Assembly: GCF_900116415.1 (NCBI RefSeq)
Contig: NZ_FPAP01000002.1
Coordinates: forward strand, 992,001-1,056,000
From: Chryseobacterium formosense
GTDB taxonomy: Bacteria > Bacteroidota > Bacteroidia > Flavobacteriales > Weeksellaceae
Length of the DNA stretch: 64,000 nucleotides
Direction: 5' to 3'
The notes under the pieces are model-generated. The model made no database searches. It was not told the DNA's origin and saw only the letters and a program-made list of their open reading frames with translations. The position numbers were made by a program, and so were the translations under genes. Shown here in pieces: positions 51,889 through 59,992 of this stretch (its first letter is position 1; each line of letters starts with the position of its first letter).

Positions 51889-52584
51889 ATGAATACCAAA
51901 AAACTACTATTTACTTTAGTATGTTGGGGAATGTTTTGTAATGCTCAGAATGTTTTTGAGCTGTCGGATGTTTCAAAAACATACCATGTTATTGTGAATG
52001 CAGAGCGTTGTAATGGAAAAAGTTGTGACGGGAAAGCGATAATTGATCTCTATAATAAAAGTACGATGAAGAAATACCAGACTTTATCTTCAGAAAATTT
52101 TTATTTAGAACTAAACGAGAACAGAAAACCTTCGGTTGATTCCTTGAAAAACTCAATTATTTTTGATGATTTTAATTTTGACGGTTTTGAAGATGTTGCC
52201 GTAAGAGATAGAAGTAGTGATCATGGGAATTTGCTTTTTGATGTTTATTTGAATAATAATTCTGAAACAAAATTTGCTTTGCACCAGGAGCTTACCGATC
52301 TGGTCACTGCTAATTCCGGAATGTTTACAATTGATTCGGAACGTAAACTTATTGTTTCTCATCTGAAAAATGGATGTTGCTGGAATCTTACATCAGAATA
52401 TCAGTATATTCCCGAAAGAGGATTGCTGAAAGTGTTGGAATTTGAAGAAGATACAAGAAATTCAAAAGAAGTGAAAACCATAAAAAGAGAGTTTATAGAT
52501 TATAAATGGTTTGCAAAAACCACAATTTACCCAAGAAAATTATATTTTAAAGAAGAAAAAAATGAAAATACAGAAAGAAATTGA
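51889..52584 (+). CDS. XAC2610-like exported protein
   Basis: A 231-residue protein with a signal peptide (residues 1-20, FCNAQ). The mature part includes SLKNSIIFDDFNFDGFEDVAV, a D-x-N-x-D-G motif of FG-GAP/calcium-binding type, and LKNGCCWNLTSEYQY. This pattern resembles the XAC2610 family of unknown function. The last 23 bases overlap the start of the HD hydrolase gene, so the two are likely co-translated. Confidence 0.7.
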   Translation: MNTKKLLFTLVCWGMFCNAQNVFELSDVSKTYHVIVNAERCNGKSCDGKAIIDLYNKSTMKKYQTLSSENFYLELNENRKPSVDSLKNSIIFDDFNFDGFEDVAVRDRSSDHGNLLFDVYLNNNSETKFALHQELTDLVTANSGMFTIDSERKLIVSHLKNGCCWNLTSEYQYIPERGLLKVLEFEEDTRNSKEVKTIKREFIDYKWFAKTTIYPRKLYFKEEKNENTERN

Positions 52585-53152
52585 TTTTATCCTTGCTGTA
52601 GATGCACTGAAAAATGTGCAAAGGAGGAATTATAATGCAGATGATTCCAGAAGAGAAAATACGGCTGAACATTCGTGGCAGATTATTATTCTCGCTCAGA
52701 TTCTTTTTCCTTATGCGAAAAACAGAGCCGATATTGATTTGTTGAGAGTTATCAGAATGTTGTCTATTCACGATCTGGTAGAAATTGAAGCTGGAGACAC
52801 CTTCCTTTTTGATGAAGCAGCAATGGTTGGGAAATTTGAGAGGGAAAAATTGTCTGCTCAAAATATTTTCGGGATTTTAGATGAACCGCTTCGCTCAGAA
52901 TTTTTTAACCTATGGCTTGAATTTGAAGAAGAACAAACTCCCGATGCTATTTTCGCATGCGCAATAGACCGAATTATGCCATTCATTTTAAATTCTCATA
53001 CTTCCGGAAAAAGCTGGACTGAAGCCAAAGTAACCGAAATACAAATCAGAAATATGCTGGAAAATGCGATCAGTAGAGCATCAGACGAAATGGGAGAGGC
53101 TTTCCATCATCTTTTAAATCTCAATTTGGAATCGGAAAAGGTTTTGAGGTAA
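52562..53152 (+). CDS. HD-domain hydrolase (YfbR-like)
   Basis: A 196-residue all-helical metal-dependent phosphohydrolase. The metal ligands are His37 in ENTAEHSWQ and the HD pair His70-Asp71 in SIHDLVEIEAGD, with a further Asp near 145 (ACAIDRIMP). Relatives such as YfbR remove phosphate from deoxynucleoside monophosphates; the substrate here is inferred from the family. The ATG at 52562 is used because it gives the canonical start; earlier codons overlap the upstream gene. Overlap with the preceding gene is 23 bases. Confidence 0.85.
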   Translation: MKIQKEIDFILAVDALKNVQRRNYNADDSRRENTAEHSWQIIILAQILFPYAKNRADIDLLRVIRMLSIHDLVEIEAGDTFLFDEAAMVGKFEREKLSAQNIFGILDEPLRSEFFNLWLEFEEEQTPDAIFACAIDRIMPFILNSHTSGKSWTEAKVTEIQIRNMLENAISRASDEMGEAFHHLLNLNLESEKVLR

Positions 53153-53299
53153 ATTATTCATTCATTTCAGGTCTTTCATAGTTTAAACGTTTTAAATTAA
53201 AAAGGTATTATTGTAAATTCAATATTTTATACAATGTTGATGATAAATTTACAATGATATATCTATTTGTTTATCTGTTATTTAATGATTTTTAATTAA

Positions 53300-53307
53300 T
53301 ATATTTG
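53300..53307 (+). promoter_or_regulatory. -7 promoter box of the T9SS protein gene
   Basis: TATATTTG, 27 bases before the ATG at 53335. Confidence 0.5.
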
Positions 53308-53334
53308 TTTTAGTAATTAATTAAATTTATATCT

Positions 53335-54240
53335 ATGAAAAAAACTTTACTTTCTGTCGCTATTTTAGCGGCAAACTTGTTTTACTCACAAGTAACAATT
53401 GGTTCTGGAACCAGAGTGGATAGTAATATTGGCTTGTCAACTCCCATATCTATTTATTATGGGTATAGCTTATCTCAGCAAATTTACTTAGCTAGCGAAA
53501 TTGGCTCCGCGATGAACATTCAACAGTTGAAGTTTTATGTGCAAAACCCAATATCATCATTAAGTAATACAGCACAGGTTGATGTCTGGATCGGGCATAC
53601 AACATCAACGGGTTTTCAAAATGTTGTCAGTACAACGGGAGCAGGATGGATTCCTGTTTCTCAGCAACAAAAGGTTCTGACGACAGGAACCCTTACCTAC
53701 AGCGGAAATGAGGTAACCATTACTTTGACGACTCCTTTTGCCTATAATGGGACTCAAAACCTGGTAATCACCGTGGACGAAAATAAATCTGGAGATGACG
53801 GTAATTCATATCCCTTTTACCAAACTGTGGATTATGCTAACGATATGACTTTAATTAATAGAAGTGATACCGTTAATCCTGATCCGTTAAATCCGCCGAC
53901 AAACTATACCGGACCGTCTTCATTTGCAACAACTGAAGTTCAAGGTAAAAAATACAAAGCTATCGTTACTTTGATCGCCCAGAATTTGGGAGTTGCTGAT
54001 GTAAGAACAGTGGGAGATGCATCAATAAGTCCGAATCCTGCAGCTGATTTTGTTGTTATTAAATCCAAACTGACTGTTGAGTCGGTTGATATCTTCGATG
54101 CAAACGGAAGAAAAGTATCAAATAATCTTTCTTTGAATCATGATAAAATCGACATAAGACATCTTTCTTCAGGAGTTTATTTGTTGAAAATTAACTACAA
54201 AGAAGGACTTTCTACCACCAAAAAAATTATTAAGAAATAA
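53335..54240 (+). CDS. Secreted T9SS type A sorting domain protein
   Basis: A 301-residue exported protein. The signal peptide ends near residue 19 (FYSQ), a beta-rich passenger (about 20-215) follows with repeated Thr/Ser/Asn patterns (for example STTGAGWIPVSQQQKVLTTG and GTQNLVITVDENKSGDDGN), and the C-terminal sorting domain starts near 227 (SISPNPAADFVVIKS) and ends in KKIIKK. It should be exported through the type IX system. Its function is unknown. It ends next to a pair of palindromes that probably terminate transcription. Confidence 0.82.
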   Translation: MKKTLLSVAILAANLFYSQVTIGSGTRVDSNIGLSTPISIYYGYSLSQQIYLASEIGSAMNIQQLKFYVQNPISSLSNTAQVDVWIGHTTSTGFQNVVSTTGAGWIPVSQQQKVLTTGTLTYSGNEVTITLTTPFAYNGTQNLVITVDENKSGDDGNSYPFYQTVDYANDMTLINRSDTVNPDPLNPPTNYTGPSSFATTEVQGKKYKAIVTLIAQNLGVADVRTVGDASISPNPAADFVVIKSKLTVESVDIFDANGRKVSNNLSLNHDKIDIRHLSSGVYLLKINYKEGLSTTKKIIKK

Positions 54241-54242
54241 AA

Positions 54243-54323
54243 GGTTTCGGCGGGCTTTGCCCGCCGAAACCGTCGAAAAAATAATCTGAATTGGAGTTTC
54301 GGCGACCGAAGGTCGCCGAAACC
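54243..54323. repeat. Pair of perfect GGTTTC...GAAACC palindromes (REP-like), also likely terminator
   Basis: Hairpin A: arms 54243-54255 and 54259-54271 (13 bp, core GGCGGGC, loop TTT). Hairpin B: arms 54296-54307 and 54311-54322 (12 bp, core GGCGACC, loop GAA). Both keep the GTTTC/GAAAC arms of the palindrome at 8958-9006 while the cores change in a paired way. They sit between two convergent genes. Confidence 0.85.
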
Positions 54324-54330
54324 TTTTCAT

Positions 54331-54714
54331 TTATAGAATTTGAATTGGTTTCTTAAATTCGTCAATCGCTACAAAAGTAAAATCTCCCACAATCGCCTTT
54401 TCTCTTTCGTAAGAATACATTTGTTCGGTATAGATCTCAACATTTACTTTCATACTTGTTTTTCCAACATGAGAAACTTTTCCGATCAGTTCTACAATTG
54501 TTCCTGCAGGAATTGGTTTTTTAAAATCGATTTTGTCGCTGCTTACGGTTACCACACGTTTTCTTGCAAATCTTGTAGCAGTGATAAATGCAACTTCATC
54601 CATTAGCTGCATCGCAGTTCCACCGAAAAGAGTGTCGTAATGATTGGTTGTGTTAGGGAAAACGGCTTTGAAAATTCGGGTTTCCGATGCTTGAATTCTT
54701 TCTTCTGTAGTCAT
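54331..54714 (-). CDS. Acyl-CoA thioesterase, hotdog family (YciA-like)
   Basis: A 127-residue single hotdog domain. The acyl-CoA hydrolase signature NHYDTLFGGTAMQLMDEVAF has the Asn24-His25 and the catalytic Asp39-Glu40 region. Members hydrolyse various acyl-CoAs to release CoA. The gene lies 123 bases downstream of a cobalamin riboswitch on the same strand, an unusual association for this family. The protein itself is complete. Confidence 0.82.
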   Translation of the reverse strand: MTTEERIQASETRIFKAVFPNTTNHYDTLFGGTAMQLMDEVAFITATRFARKRVVTVSSDKIDFKKPIPAGTIVELIGKVSHVGKTSMKVNVEIYTEQMYSYEREKAIVGDFTFVAIDEFKKPIQIL

Positions 54715-54837
54715 ATTTCATTATTAAATAAAGCGAAAATGAAATCGTATTGGAATCCACAGAATGATTCAGGAACACAAAGTTCCCGAAACTCATGAGA
54801 TCAATAAACTTCAAATCGCGAAAGTTTTTGTCTAAAG

Positions 54838-55025
54838 AAAAAGGCAGGTCTCCTGACTTGTAACATCTTTATGCCTTCCCATGCTTCTGCACAGTGGCTT
54901 TTTATAAAGACTTTGGTTACTTACAGTTGCGCGACAGTTCGTGATTTTCACACGATTCCCTTTTAATCTGTAGTTAAACAGAACCGGTTTCCGGAAAAGT
55001 TTTAAGCGAAAGGAAAATGCCTCAA
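54838..55025 (-). ncRNA. Cobalamin (B12) riboswitch
   Basis: On the minus strand the sequence has the conserved parts of a cobalamin riboswitch in order: a P1 strand with AGGCA, GGTTCTG...TTAAAAGGGAATC, GTGAAAATCACGAACTG, the core GCGCAACTGTAAGTAACC, the ATGGGAAGGC element, and the B12 box GTCAGGAGACCTGCC that also closes P1. The length of about 188 bases fits the class. It would control the downstream gene on the minus strand, which is the acyl-CoA thioesterase. No B12 transport or synthesis gene is found next to it. Confidence 0.9.
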
Positions 55026-55044
55026 AGCTTACTCTTTTCGGGTG

Positions 55045-55052
55045 CAAAAATA
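55045..55052 (-). promoter_or_regulatory. -7 promoter box of the riboswitch transcript
   Basis: TATTTTTG on the minus strand directly upstream of the riboswitch, so the element has its own promoter after the preceding gene. Confidence 0.5.
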
Positions 55053-55078
55053 AGAATAATAAAATGAATTTTCAGAAT

Positions 55079-55876
55079 TTATTCAGGGTTGGCATAAACA
55101 ATCTGGCTGATTGCCTTTCCTTCTTTAATCGTCCAGAAAGTAGTATACCGGTGTTCTCCTGAACCATTGATCATGTAAAGATAAATGTGGTCGTCATCAA
55201 TTGCAGTTACACCCATATTTTCAAAATCCATCGTAGGATTAAACATATTTTTGATGGCTTCTCTTACGAAAACTGAGCCTCTTCCGGGTTGCTGAACACG
55301 CACAGATTTAATCTCTTTTAAATCTTCAGGAAGTTCTTTTCCGATTCCCCAGGTTTTTTGTTTGTCGATTTTTACAATGTTTCCTTCAGAATCTTTTTCC
55401 TGTTTTTTGAATTTTGCGCTGGAAGGATAAATGTCAATCACAACTTTAGTTCTCTGGTTGGCAGGAATTTTAGAATTATTGTTATCCACAAAAGTGATTG
55501 ATCTTCCGTTTTTAGAAAGGGTTGGAGTGAATTTTGGAAGTTGGTCGATAAATGCAATACGGCCTTTATTCACCATACCTTCTTTGGTAAGACTGTCGTA
55601 TCTCACAAAGGGTTTTGGAAGTTCTTCTTTTTCGGGATATTTAATCCAGATCCATTCAGTTTCTCCGGGAGCAGGCTTTACATAAACAAAAACGTCACCT
55701 TTTCGCATTCTGATTTTATCGACGATTTTTCGGTAATCTTCCTTGTGGACACGTACCATCGCATAACCTTCTTCGGCTTTCACCACACCAAAAGGAACTT
55801 TAGTTTGAGCGTGTAGCAGCACGAAAGAAAAAATACTGAATATCGATATATAGATTGCTTTGTTGATGAAAGTCAT
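55079..55876 (-). CDS. Exported protein of unknown function
   Basis: A 265-residue protein with a signal peptide (residues 1-23, ending VLLHAQ). The mature part is beta-rich, with patterns such as VRYDSLTKEGMVNKGRIAF, KVVIDIYPSSAKFKKQEKD and a C-terminal HRYTTFWTIKEGKAISQIVY. I do not recognise a family. It lies upstream of the riboswitch and downstream of the small ABC operon, all on the minus strand, 32 bases after the ATPase gene. Confidence 0.65.
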   Translation of the reverse strand: MTFINKAIYISIFSIFSFVLLHAQTKVPFGVVKAEEGYAMVRVHKEDYRKIVDKIRMRKGDVFVYVKPAPGETEWIWIKYPEKEELPKPFVRYDSLTKEGMVNKGRIAFIDQLPKFTPTLSKNGRSITFVDNNNSKIPANQRTKVVIDIYPSSAKFKKQEKDSEGNIVKIDKQKTWGIGKELPEDLKEIKSVRVQQPGRGSVFVREAIKNMFNPTMDFENMGVTAIDDDHIYLYMINGSGEHRYTTFWTIKEGKAISQIVYANPE

Positions 55877-55908
55877 TATAAAAAATATTTATAGCTCAAA
55901 GATATAAA

Positions 55909-56571
55909 TTAAATATTTTTTGGCAGATAATTAAACCGTTTCAATTCATCCAAATCTTTGATTAATTTAAGATGACCATCAGAAAGGAGAAAAATATCAT
56001 CGGAAATAGCTAATACATCATGATATTGATGGTCGGAGATAATAAATCCTTTGCTTTCTGTCTGTTGTTTGATGATTATTTTTAGTTCAGTAACAATTTT
56101 AGGAGATAAGCTGTGAAATGGCTCATCCAATAAAATAAATTCTGCTTTTGAGTAAATAATCAGTATTGCTTCTAAAACTCTGAGTTCTCCACCAGAAAGT
56201 GTTTTTGCAGTGTCATTTAAAAAAGGTTGAATTAGTCTCAAATTTGAAACTTGATCGATATTGTCTTCGCTGCAAAACAGACTAACGAGATTTTTAATCT
56301 TCACATTCTTCGGGAGAAAAGAAGACTGCGGCAGATAAGCAACCCTGTTTTTCCGGTCATATTGATTCTGCAAAATGGTATTGTTGAACTTAATATATTG
56401 TGTATTTCCTTTCAGTGTTCCGAAAATAATCTGGAATAATGTAGATTTTCCAGAACCATTTCTCCCTAAAATTCCTGAAACTTTTCCGGTTTCGGATCGT
56501 AAATAAATGTCTTTCAAAATGTCTTTTTCACCAAAAGATTTTATAATGCTGTCAATATGAAGTATACTCAT
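55909..56571 (-). CDS. ABC transporter ATP-binding protein
   Basis: A 220-residue ABC ATPase. Walker A is GRNGSGKST at 36-44, the ABC signature LSGGE at 125-129, Walker B FILLDEP at 145-151 and the H-loop His in SDHQYHD near 180. The domain is complete but carries no membrane part. Its start overlaps the upstream small membrane protein gene by four bases (ATGA), so the two proteins probably work together. Direction of transport and substrate are unknown. Confidence 0.88.
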   Translation of the reverse strand: MSILHIDSIIKSFGEKDILKDIYLRSETGKVSGILGRNGSGKSTLFQIIFGTLKGNTQYIKFNNTILQNQYDRKNRVAYLPQSSFLPKNVKIKNLVSLFCSEDNIDQVSNLRLIQPFLNDTAKTLSGGELRVLEAILIIYSKAEFILLDEPFHSLSPKIVTELKIIIKQQTESKGFIISDHQYHDVLAISDDIFLLSDGHLKLIKDLDELKRFNYLPKNI

Positions 56572-56846
56572 AAAAAAGCGGCAAAAAATTTTAATCCAAT
56601 CGCTAAACTAACTGTTAGGATCCACAAATTTAGCCTGGAAAAACCAAAATTTGCATAAAAATGGTATTCATTTTTTAATCTCAGTTCATAAATAAAATAG
56701 TGAAGCAAAGGCAATATCAAAAGAAAACACAGGCTGAAATTTTCAAAAGTCAATCCAAGCTGCAAAGACAGAAATAAAGAAAACAAAATTCCCGGGATGA
56801 GAAGTTTTCTGTAAAAAATCCACAATACTTTCAGGTTAATAAGCAT
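56568..56846 (-). CDS. Small hydrophobic protein paired with the ABC ATPase
   Basis: A 92-residue protein with about three hydrophobic segments (about 13-30, 35-52 and 70-90) separated by a basic loop (YELRLKNEYHFYANFGFSRLN). Gene overlap with the ABC ATPase (four bases) indicates coupling. It is much smaller than known ABC permeases, so it could be a truncated or minimal membrane partner. I do not recognise the family. Confidence 0.65.
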   Translation of the reverse strand: MLINLKVLWIFYRKLLIPGILFSLFLSLQLGLTFENFSLCFLLILPLLHYFIYELRLKNEYHFYANFGFSRLNLWILTVSLAIGLKFFAAFL

Positions 56847-56937
56847 TTTTCAAAATTAGTGTAATATTTACTCACTTTTATTGGAATATTTTAATTTAAA
56901 TGGATTAGTTTTAAACTCATCACTTATCAATAAAAAT

Positions 56938-57233
56938 ATGATTAAAAATTTACTCTGTTTATTCTTTGGTTTATTCGCTTTTGCTTTTATCAGTCAAAAG
57001 ATAAAGCTGAAAATAATAAATTTTTTTGCAACACACTTGCTCCGCTAAATTTGATTGTAACAAACATTTCTTCTGAACAGAATTACACAATTTATAATGC
57101 AGTCGGACAGAGCATCAGTAAAGGCAAAACAAATGACAAAAAAAACAATGTTAATCAATTAATCAAAGGGGTGTATTTTATTGAGCTCAATGGAAAAGAA
57201 AATAAAGTCAGGTTGAAATTTATTAAGAAATAA
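56938..57233 (+). pseudogene. Frameshifted stub of a T9SS cargo gene (signal peptide plus sorting domain only)
   Basis: From ATG 56938 the first frame encodes a signal peptide (MIKNLLCLFFGLFAFAFISQ) and then stops at 57046. The next frame, open from 56946 to 57233, encodes KDKAENNKFF and a complete type A C-terminal sorting domain (PLNLIVTNISSEQNYTIYNA followed by VGQSISKGK and ending LKFIKK). A single-base shift joins the two. The passenger domain is absent, so this looks like a relic after internal deletion. A bidirectional terminator follows. Confidence 0.75.
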
Positions 57234-57236
57234 ATA

Positions 57237-57272
57237 AAAAAATAGAGCATCATATTTGGCGCTCTATTTTTT
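57237..57272. terminator. Bidirectional terminator
   Basis: Stem AAAAAATAGAGC / GCTCTATTTTTT around a 12-base loop between convergent genes. Confidence 0.8.
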
Positions 57273-57281
57273 TAAATGATT

Positions 57282-57770
57282 TTAATCGTTTCTTAGCTTC
57301 GCTTTTACATTATTCTTTTGAACTAAATTTCTAAGCTCCCGAATCTGATCTTTTGTAAAATATTTTTTAGGAATCATATTCATCGTGGTTTTGCTTTGAT
57401 AAATCAGAAACCAGTCTTTATTTTCTTTTACTCTGTGAACTGTTTTCCAGGTAAACTCTCCGTCAAATGTTTCTCCTTTTGTATGAATTTTCTCTTCAGT
57501 GAAAGTGTAGGAAATCTTTTCCTGAATTTTTTTGTTGGAATAAAATGCATTTTTCAAACGGAAATAAGACCGTACCATCATAAAAACAACCACTATCAAT
57601 AGCCAAATCACGGCAGACCTGAAAATTTCCCTTATATCGTATTCCGTATTATATAAATTCAATCCCAAAAACACCAAGATAATCAATGAAAAAATAATCA
57701 GCCTTGGTAGTGAATTTTTAAAATTGAAATTCAGAAAGTCCTTAAAAGTGATATGGGTTTCTACAGTCAT
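57282..57770 (-). CDS. YcxB-like membrane protein
   Basis: A 162-residue protein with two transmembrane helices (about 19-37 and 51-68) and a C-terminal cytoplasmic domain with the YcxB pattern: YTFTEEKIHTKGETFDGEF, then WKTVHRVKENKDWFLIYQSK and IPKKYFT. The family has no assigned function. It is transcribed in the same direction as the MutS2-like gene upstream, with ten bases between them. Confidence 0.78.
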   Translation of the reverse strand: MTVETHITFKDFLNFNFKNSLPRLIIFSLIILVFLGLNLYNTEYDIREIFRSAVIWLLIVVVFMMVRSYFRLKNAFYSNKKIQEKISYTFTEEKIHTKGETFDGEFTWKTVHRVKENKDWFLIYQSKTTMNMIPKKYFTKDQIRELRNLVQKNNVKAKLRND

Positions 57771-57779
57771 TTCCCGAAA

Positions 57780-59927
57780 TTAAATTCTTTCCAGCTCGTC
57801 TGCGTCAATTGTGGTTTTGAATGTTCCATAATTCACGATGACCTTATTTCTTGAGATTTTCTCAATCGTTCCAACACTTGTACTTCCTGTAATTCTTACA
57901 CGTTGCCCAACTTTCATCCAAAGTGCGCGATCGGTTTTACGTTTTTCTTCAATCTTTTCGTTGGTTTCCGTAATTTTTTCAATAACGTCTTCTTTTTTCA
58001 GCTGCTGAGTGATTTTTCTCTTTACCACCTGAAGTCGTTTAGATTCGTCTTTATCTGCGCCGATTTTTCTGAATTTTTCCTGCTCCAGAATCTTCACAAA
58101 ATCTTTCACAACATCTTTCCTCGATTTACCTTTTACATAGCTGTCTATAAAAGATTCGATCTTCGTTCCGAACTGAAGTTTACGATGTTCATCTTCATAC
58201 AATTTCTGGAAATTGAATAATTTCTGCTGAAGCTGCTCGTTCAGTTTTTGCAGATTATCGCGTTTGTCTTCTACCGATTCTTTTCTTTCTGCAAGGTCAG
58301 ATTTCAGTTTTTCAACTTCATATTTTTCCTGCTGAAGCTTTACAATGGTTTTATCTAAATTCACAATGTCATGTTCCACCTTTTTCTTAGCAGAATGTAT
58401 GATAAACCTTGGAATTTTATTCTTTTCTGCCACTTCAAACGTGAATGAACTTCCGGCTTGCCCGATTTCCAGCTTGTACATCGGCTCAAGTGTTTCTTCA
58501 TTAAACAACATGGCTGCGTTTTGCGCATTCGGAAGCTGTTCTACCACCAATTTAATGTTGGTATAATGTGTTGTAATAATTGCAAAACTTTTCTTATCGT
58601 AAAAAAACTCAAGGAAACTTTCCGCTAAAGCTCCGCCCAATTCAGGATCTGAACCTGTACCAAATTCGTCAATCAGTAACAAGGTTTCGGCATCAGCTTC
58701 ACGAATGATTCCACCCATTTTTTTCAATCTTGAAGAGTACGTCGAAAGATGATTTTCAATAGACTGGTTATCACCAATATCGGTCATGATTTTATCAAAG
58801 AAAAACATCTCGGATTTTGGATGTACTGGAACCAAGATTCCGCTCTGAATCATCAGTTGAAGCAATCCTACAGTTTTCAGCGTAATCGATTTTCCACCGG
58901 CATTCGGCCCGGAAATACAGATAATCCTGTTATGTTCCGTAAAACTAAGGCTTTGTGGGAAAATCGTTTTGTTCTCTATTTTATTTCTCAGCCATAACAA
59001 AGGATGGAATGCATCTTTTAACCTGAGTGTTTTATGCCTGTTGATTTTCGGTAAAACTCCGTTGATGAGTTCTGCAAACTTTGCTTTTGCTCTCGTTAAA
59101 TCCAGGTCAAAAATATACATCTGGTATCTCCAGAGTTGCGGTTGAAATTCTGCTAATTCTGCAGTAAGCTGTCTCAGGATTTTATCAATCTCCTTCTTTT
59201 CTTCCTCTTCGCTTTCTTTTAATTTAAAATGATGTTTAACCACAGAATCCGGCTGCATATACGTAATAGAACCTGTTTTTGAAAGTCCTAAAACTCTTCC
59301 TGCAACTCTTTTTTTATAAGCAGATTTTACCGCCAAAACTCTTTGGTCATCGATGATCGTTTCGCGAATGTCATCCAGAAAATCGCTTTGCCCGTAGTTG
59401 AATAAGGCTCTGTTGAAATTCTCGGTAATCGCTTTTTTAGCATGCTGAATTTCAGTTCTCAAACCTTTCAAAATTGGCGAGGCTTCACTTTTTACTTCCC
59501 CAAAACGGTTAAAAACTTTGTCAACTTTATCGATGATTTCCTTTTTAAACTCAAGCACAGAAACATCCTGAATCAATGTGGGGAAAGTTTCGGGCATGGT
59601 CGGGAAGAATTTCTGCAGCTTTCCGATTTGCTCGGTCAGCGTTTTTATTTTAATGAAAGCAACGTTTTCCAACCGGTAGTTTTCGATCAGCATTAATTTC
59701 AGTTCGCTTTCTATATCTTCATATTCATCAAACGGAATGGCGTTGGAACTTTCGAAGCTCGATAAATATTCGGAAGCTTTTTTCAATGAAAGTTCTGCTT
59801 CGTCAATTTTCATCGGACGAAGTTCAAGGATTTTATTTTTTGTTTTCTGAGAATATGCAAAGGGAGAAATTTCCGCGAGCAATTGCGGAAATTCTAATTC
59901 GTCTAAATCTTCTTTATCTATATACAC
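57780..59927 (-). CDS. MutS2-like ATPase lacking the Smr domain
   Basis: A 715-residue MutS-family ATPase. The core shows MutS2-type helices (1-330), Walker A GPNAGGKS at 340-347, Walker B LLLIDEFGTGSD near 416-427 and the long coiled-coil region with KOW-like end (VGQRVRITGSTSVGTIEKI). MutS2 of most bacteria ends in an Smr nuclease domain; this protein stops before one, so it may be a structural or ribosome-rescue type rather than an endonuclease. Start is GTG at 59927, only four bases after a -7 box. Confidence 0.85.
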   Translation of the reverse strand: MYIDKEDLDELEFPQLLAEISPFAYSQKTKNKILELRPMKIDEAELSLKKASEYLSSFESSNAIPFDEYEDIESELKLMLIENYRLENVAFIKIKTLTEQIGKLQKFFPTMPETFPTLIQDVSVLEFKKEIIDKVDKVFNRFGEVKSEASPILKGLRTEIQHAKKAITENFNRALFNYGQSDFLDDIRETIIDDQRVLAVKSAYKKRVAGRVLGLSKTGSITYMQPDSVVKHHFKLKESEEEEKKEIDKILRQLTAELAEFQPQLWRYQMYIFDLDLTRAKAKFAELINGVLPKINRHKTLRLKDAFHPLLWLRNKIENKTIFPQSLSFTEHNRIICISGPNAGGKSITLKTVGLLQLMIQSGILVPVHPKSEMFFFDKIMTDIGDNQSIENHLSTYSSRLKKMGGIIREADAETLLLIDEFGTGSDPELGGALAESFLEFFYDKKSFAIITTHYTNIKLVVEQLPNAQNAAMLFNEETLEPMYKLEIGQAGSSFTFEVAEKNKIPRFIIHSAKKKVEHDIVNLDKTIVKLQQEKYEVEKLKSDLAERKESVEDKRDNLQKLNEQLQQKLFNFQKLYEDEHRKLQFGTKIESFIDSYVKGKSRKDVVKDFVKILEQEKFRKIGADKDESKRLQVVKRKITQQLKKEDVIEKITETNEKIEEKRKTDRALWMKVGQRVRITGSTSVGTIEKISRNKVIVNYGTFKTTIDADELERI

Positions 59928-59931
59928 ATTG

Positions 59932-59939
59932 CAAAGATA
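59932..59939 (-). promoter_or_regulatory. -7 promoter box of the MutS2-like gene
   Basis: TATCTTTG on the minus strand, four bases before the GTG start; suggests a leaderless mRNA. Confidence 0.5.
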
Positions 59940-59992
59940 ATTAATTTGAAAATGAATTAATTTGAGAATTCGAAAATGTATTTTTAAATTAA

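Noticed and set aside
54715-54800. Short open frame between riboswitch and thioesterase (starting ATGAGTTTCGGG)
   Set aside because: It runs out of frame into the thioesterase gene, has no recognisable protein pattern and overlaps a stem that more likely belongs to the regulatory leader.
54832-55047. Open frame of 71 codons on the minus strand
   Set aside because: It coincides with the cobalamin riboswitch; the conservation there is RNA structure, not protein.
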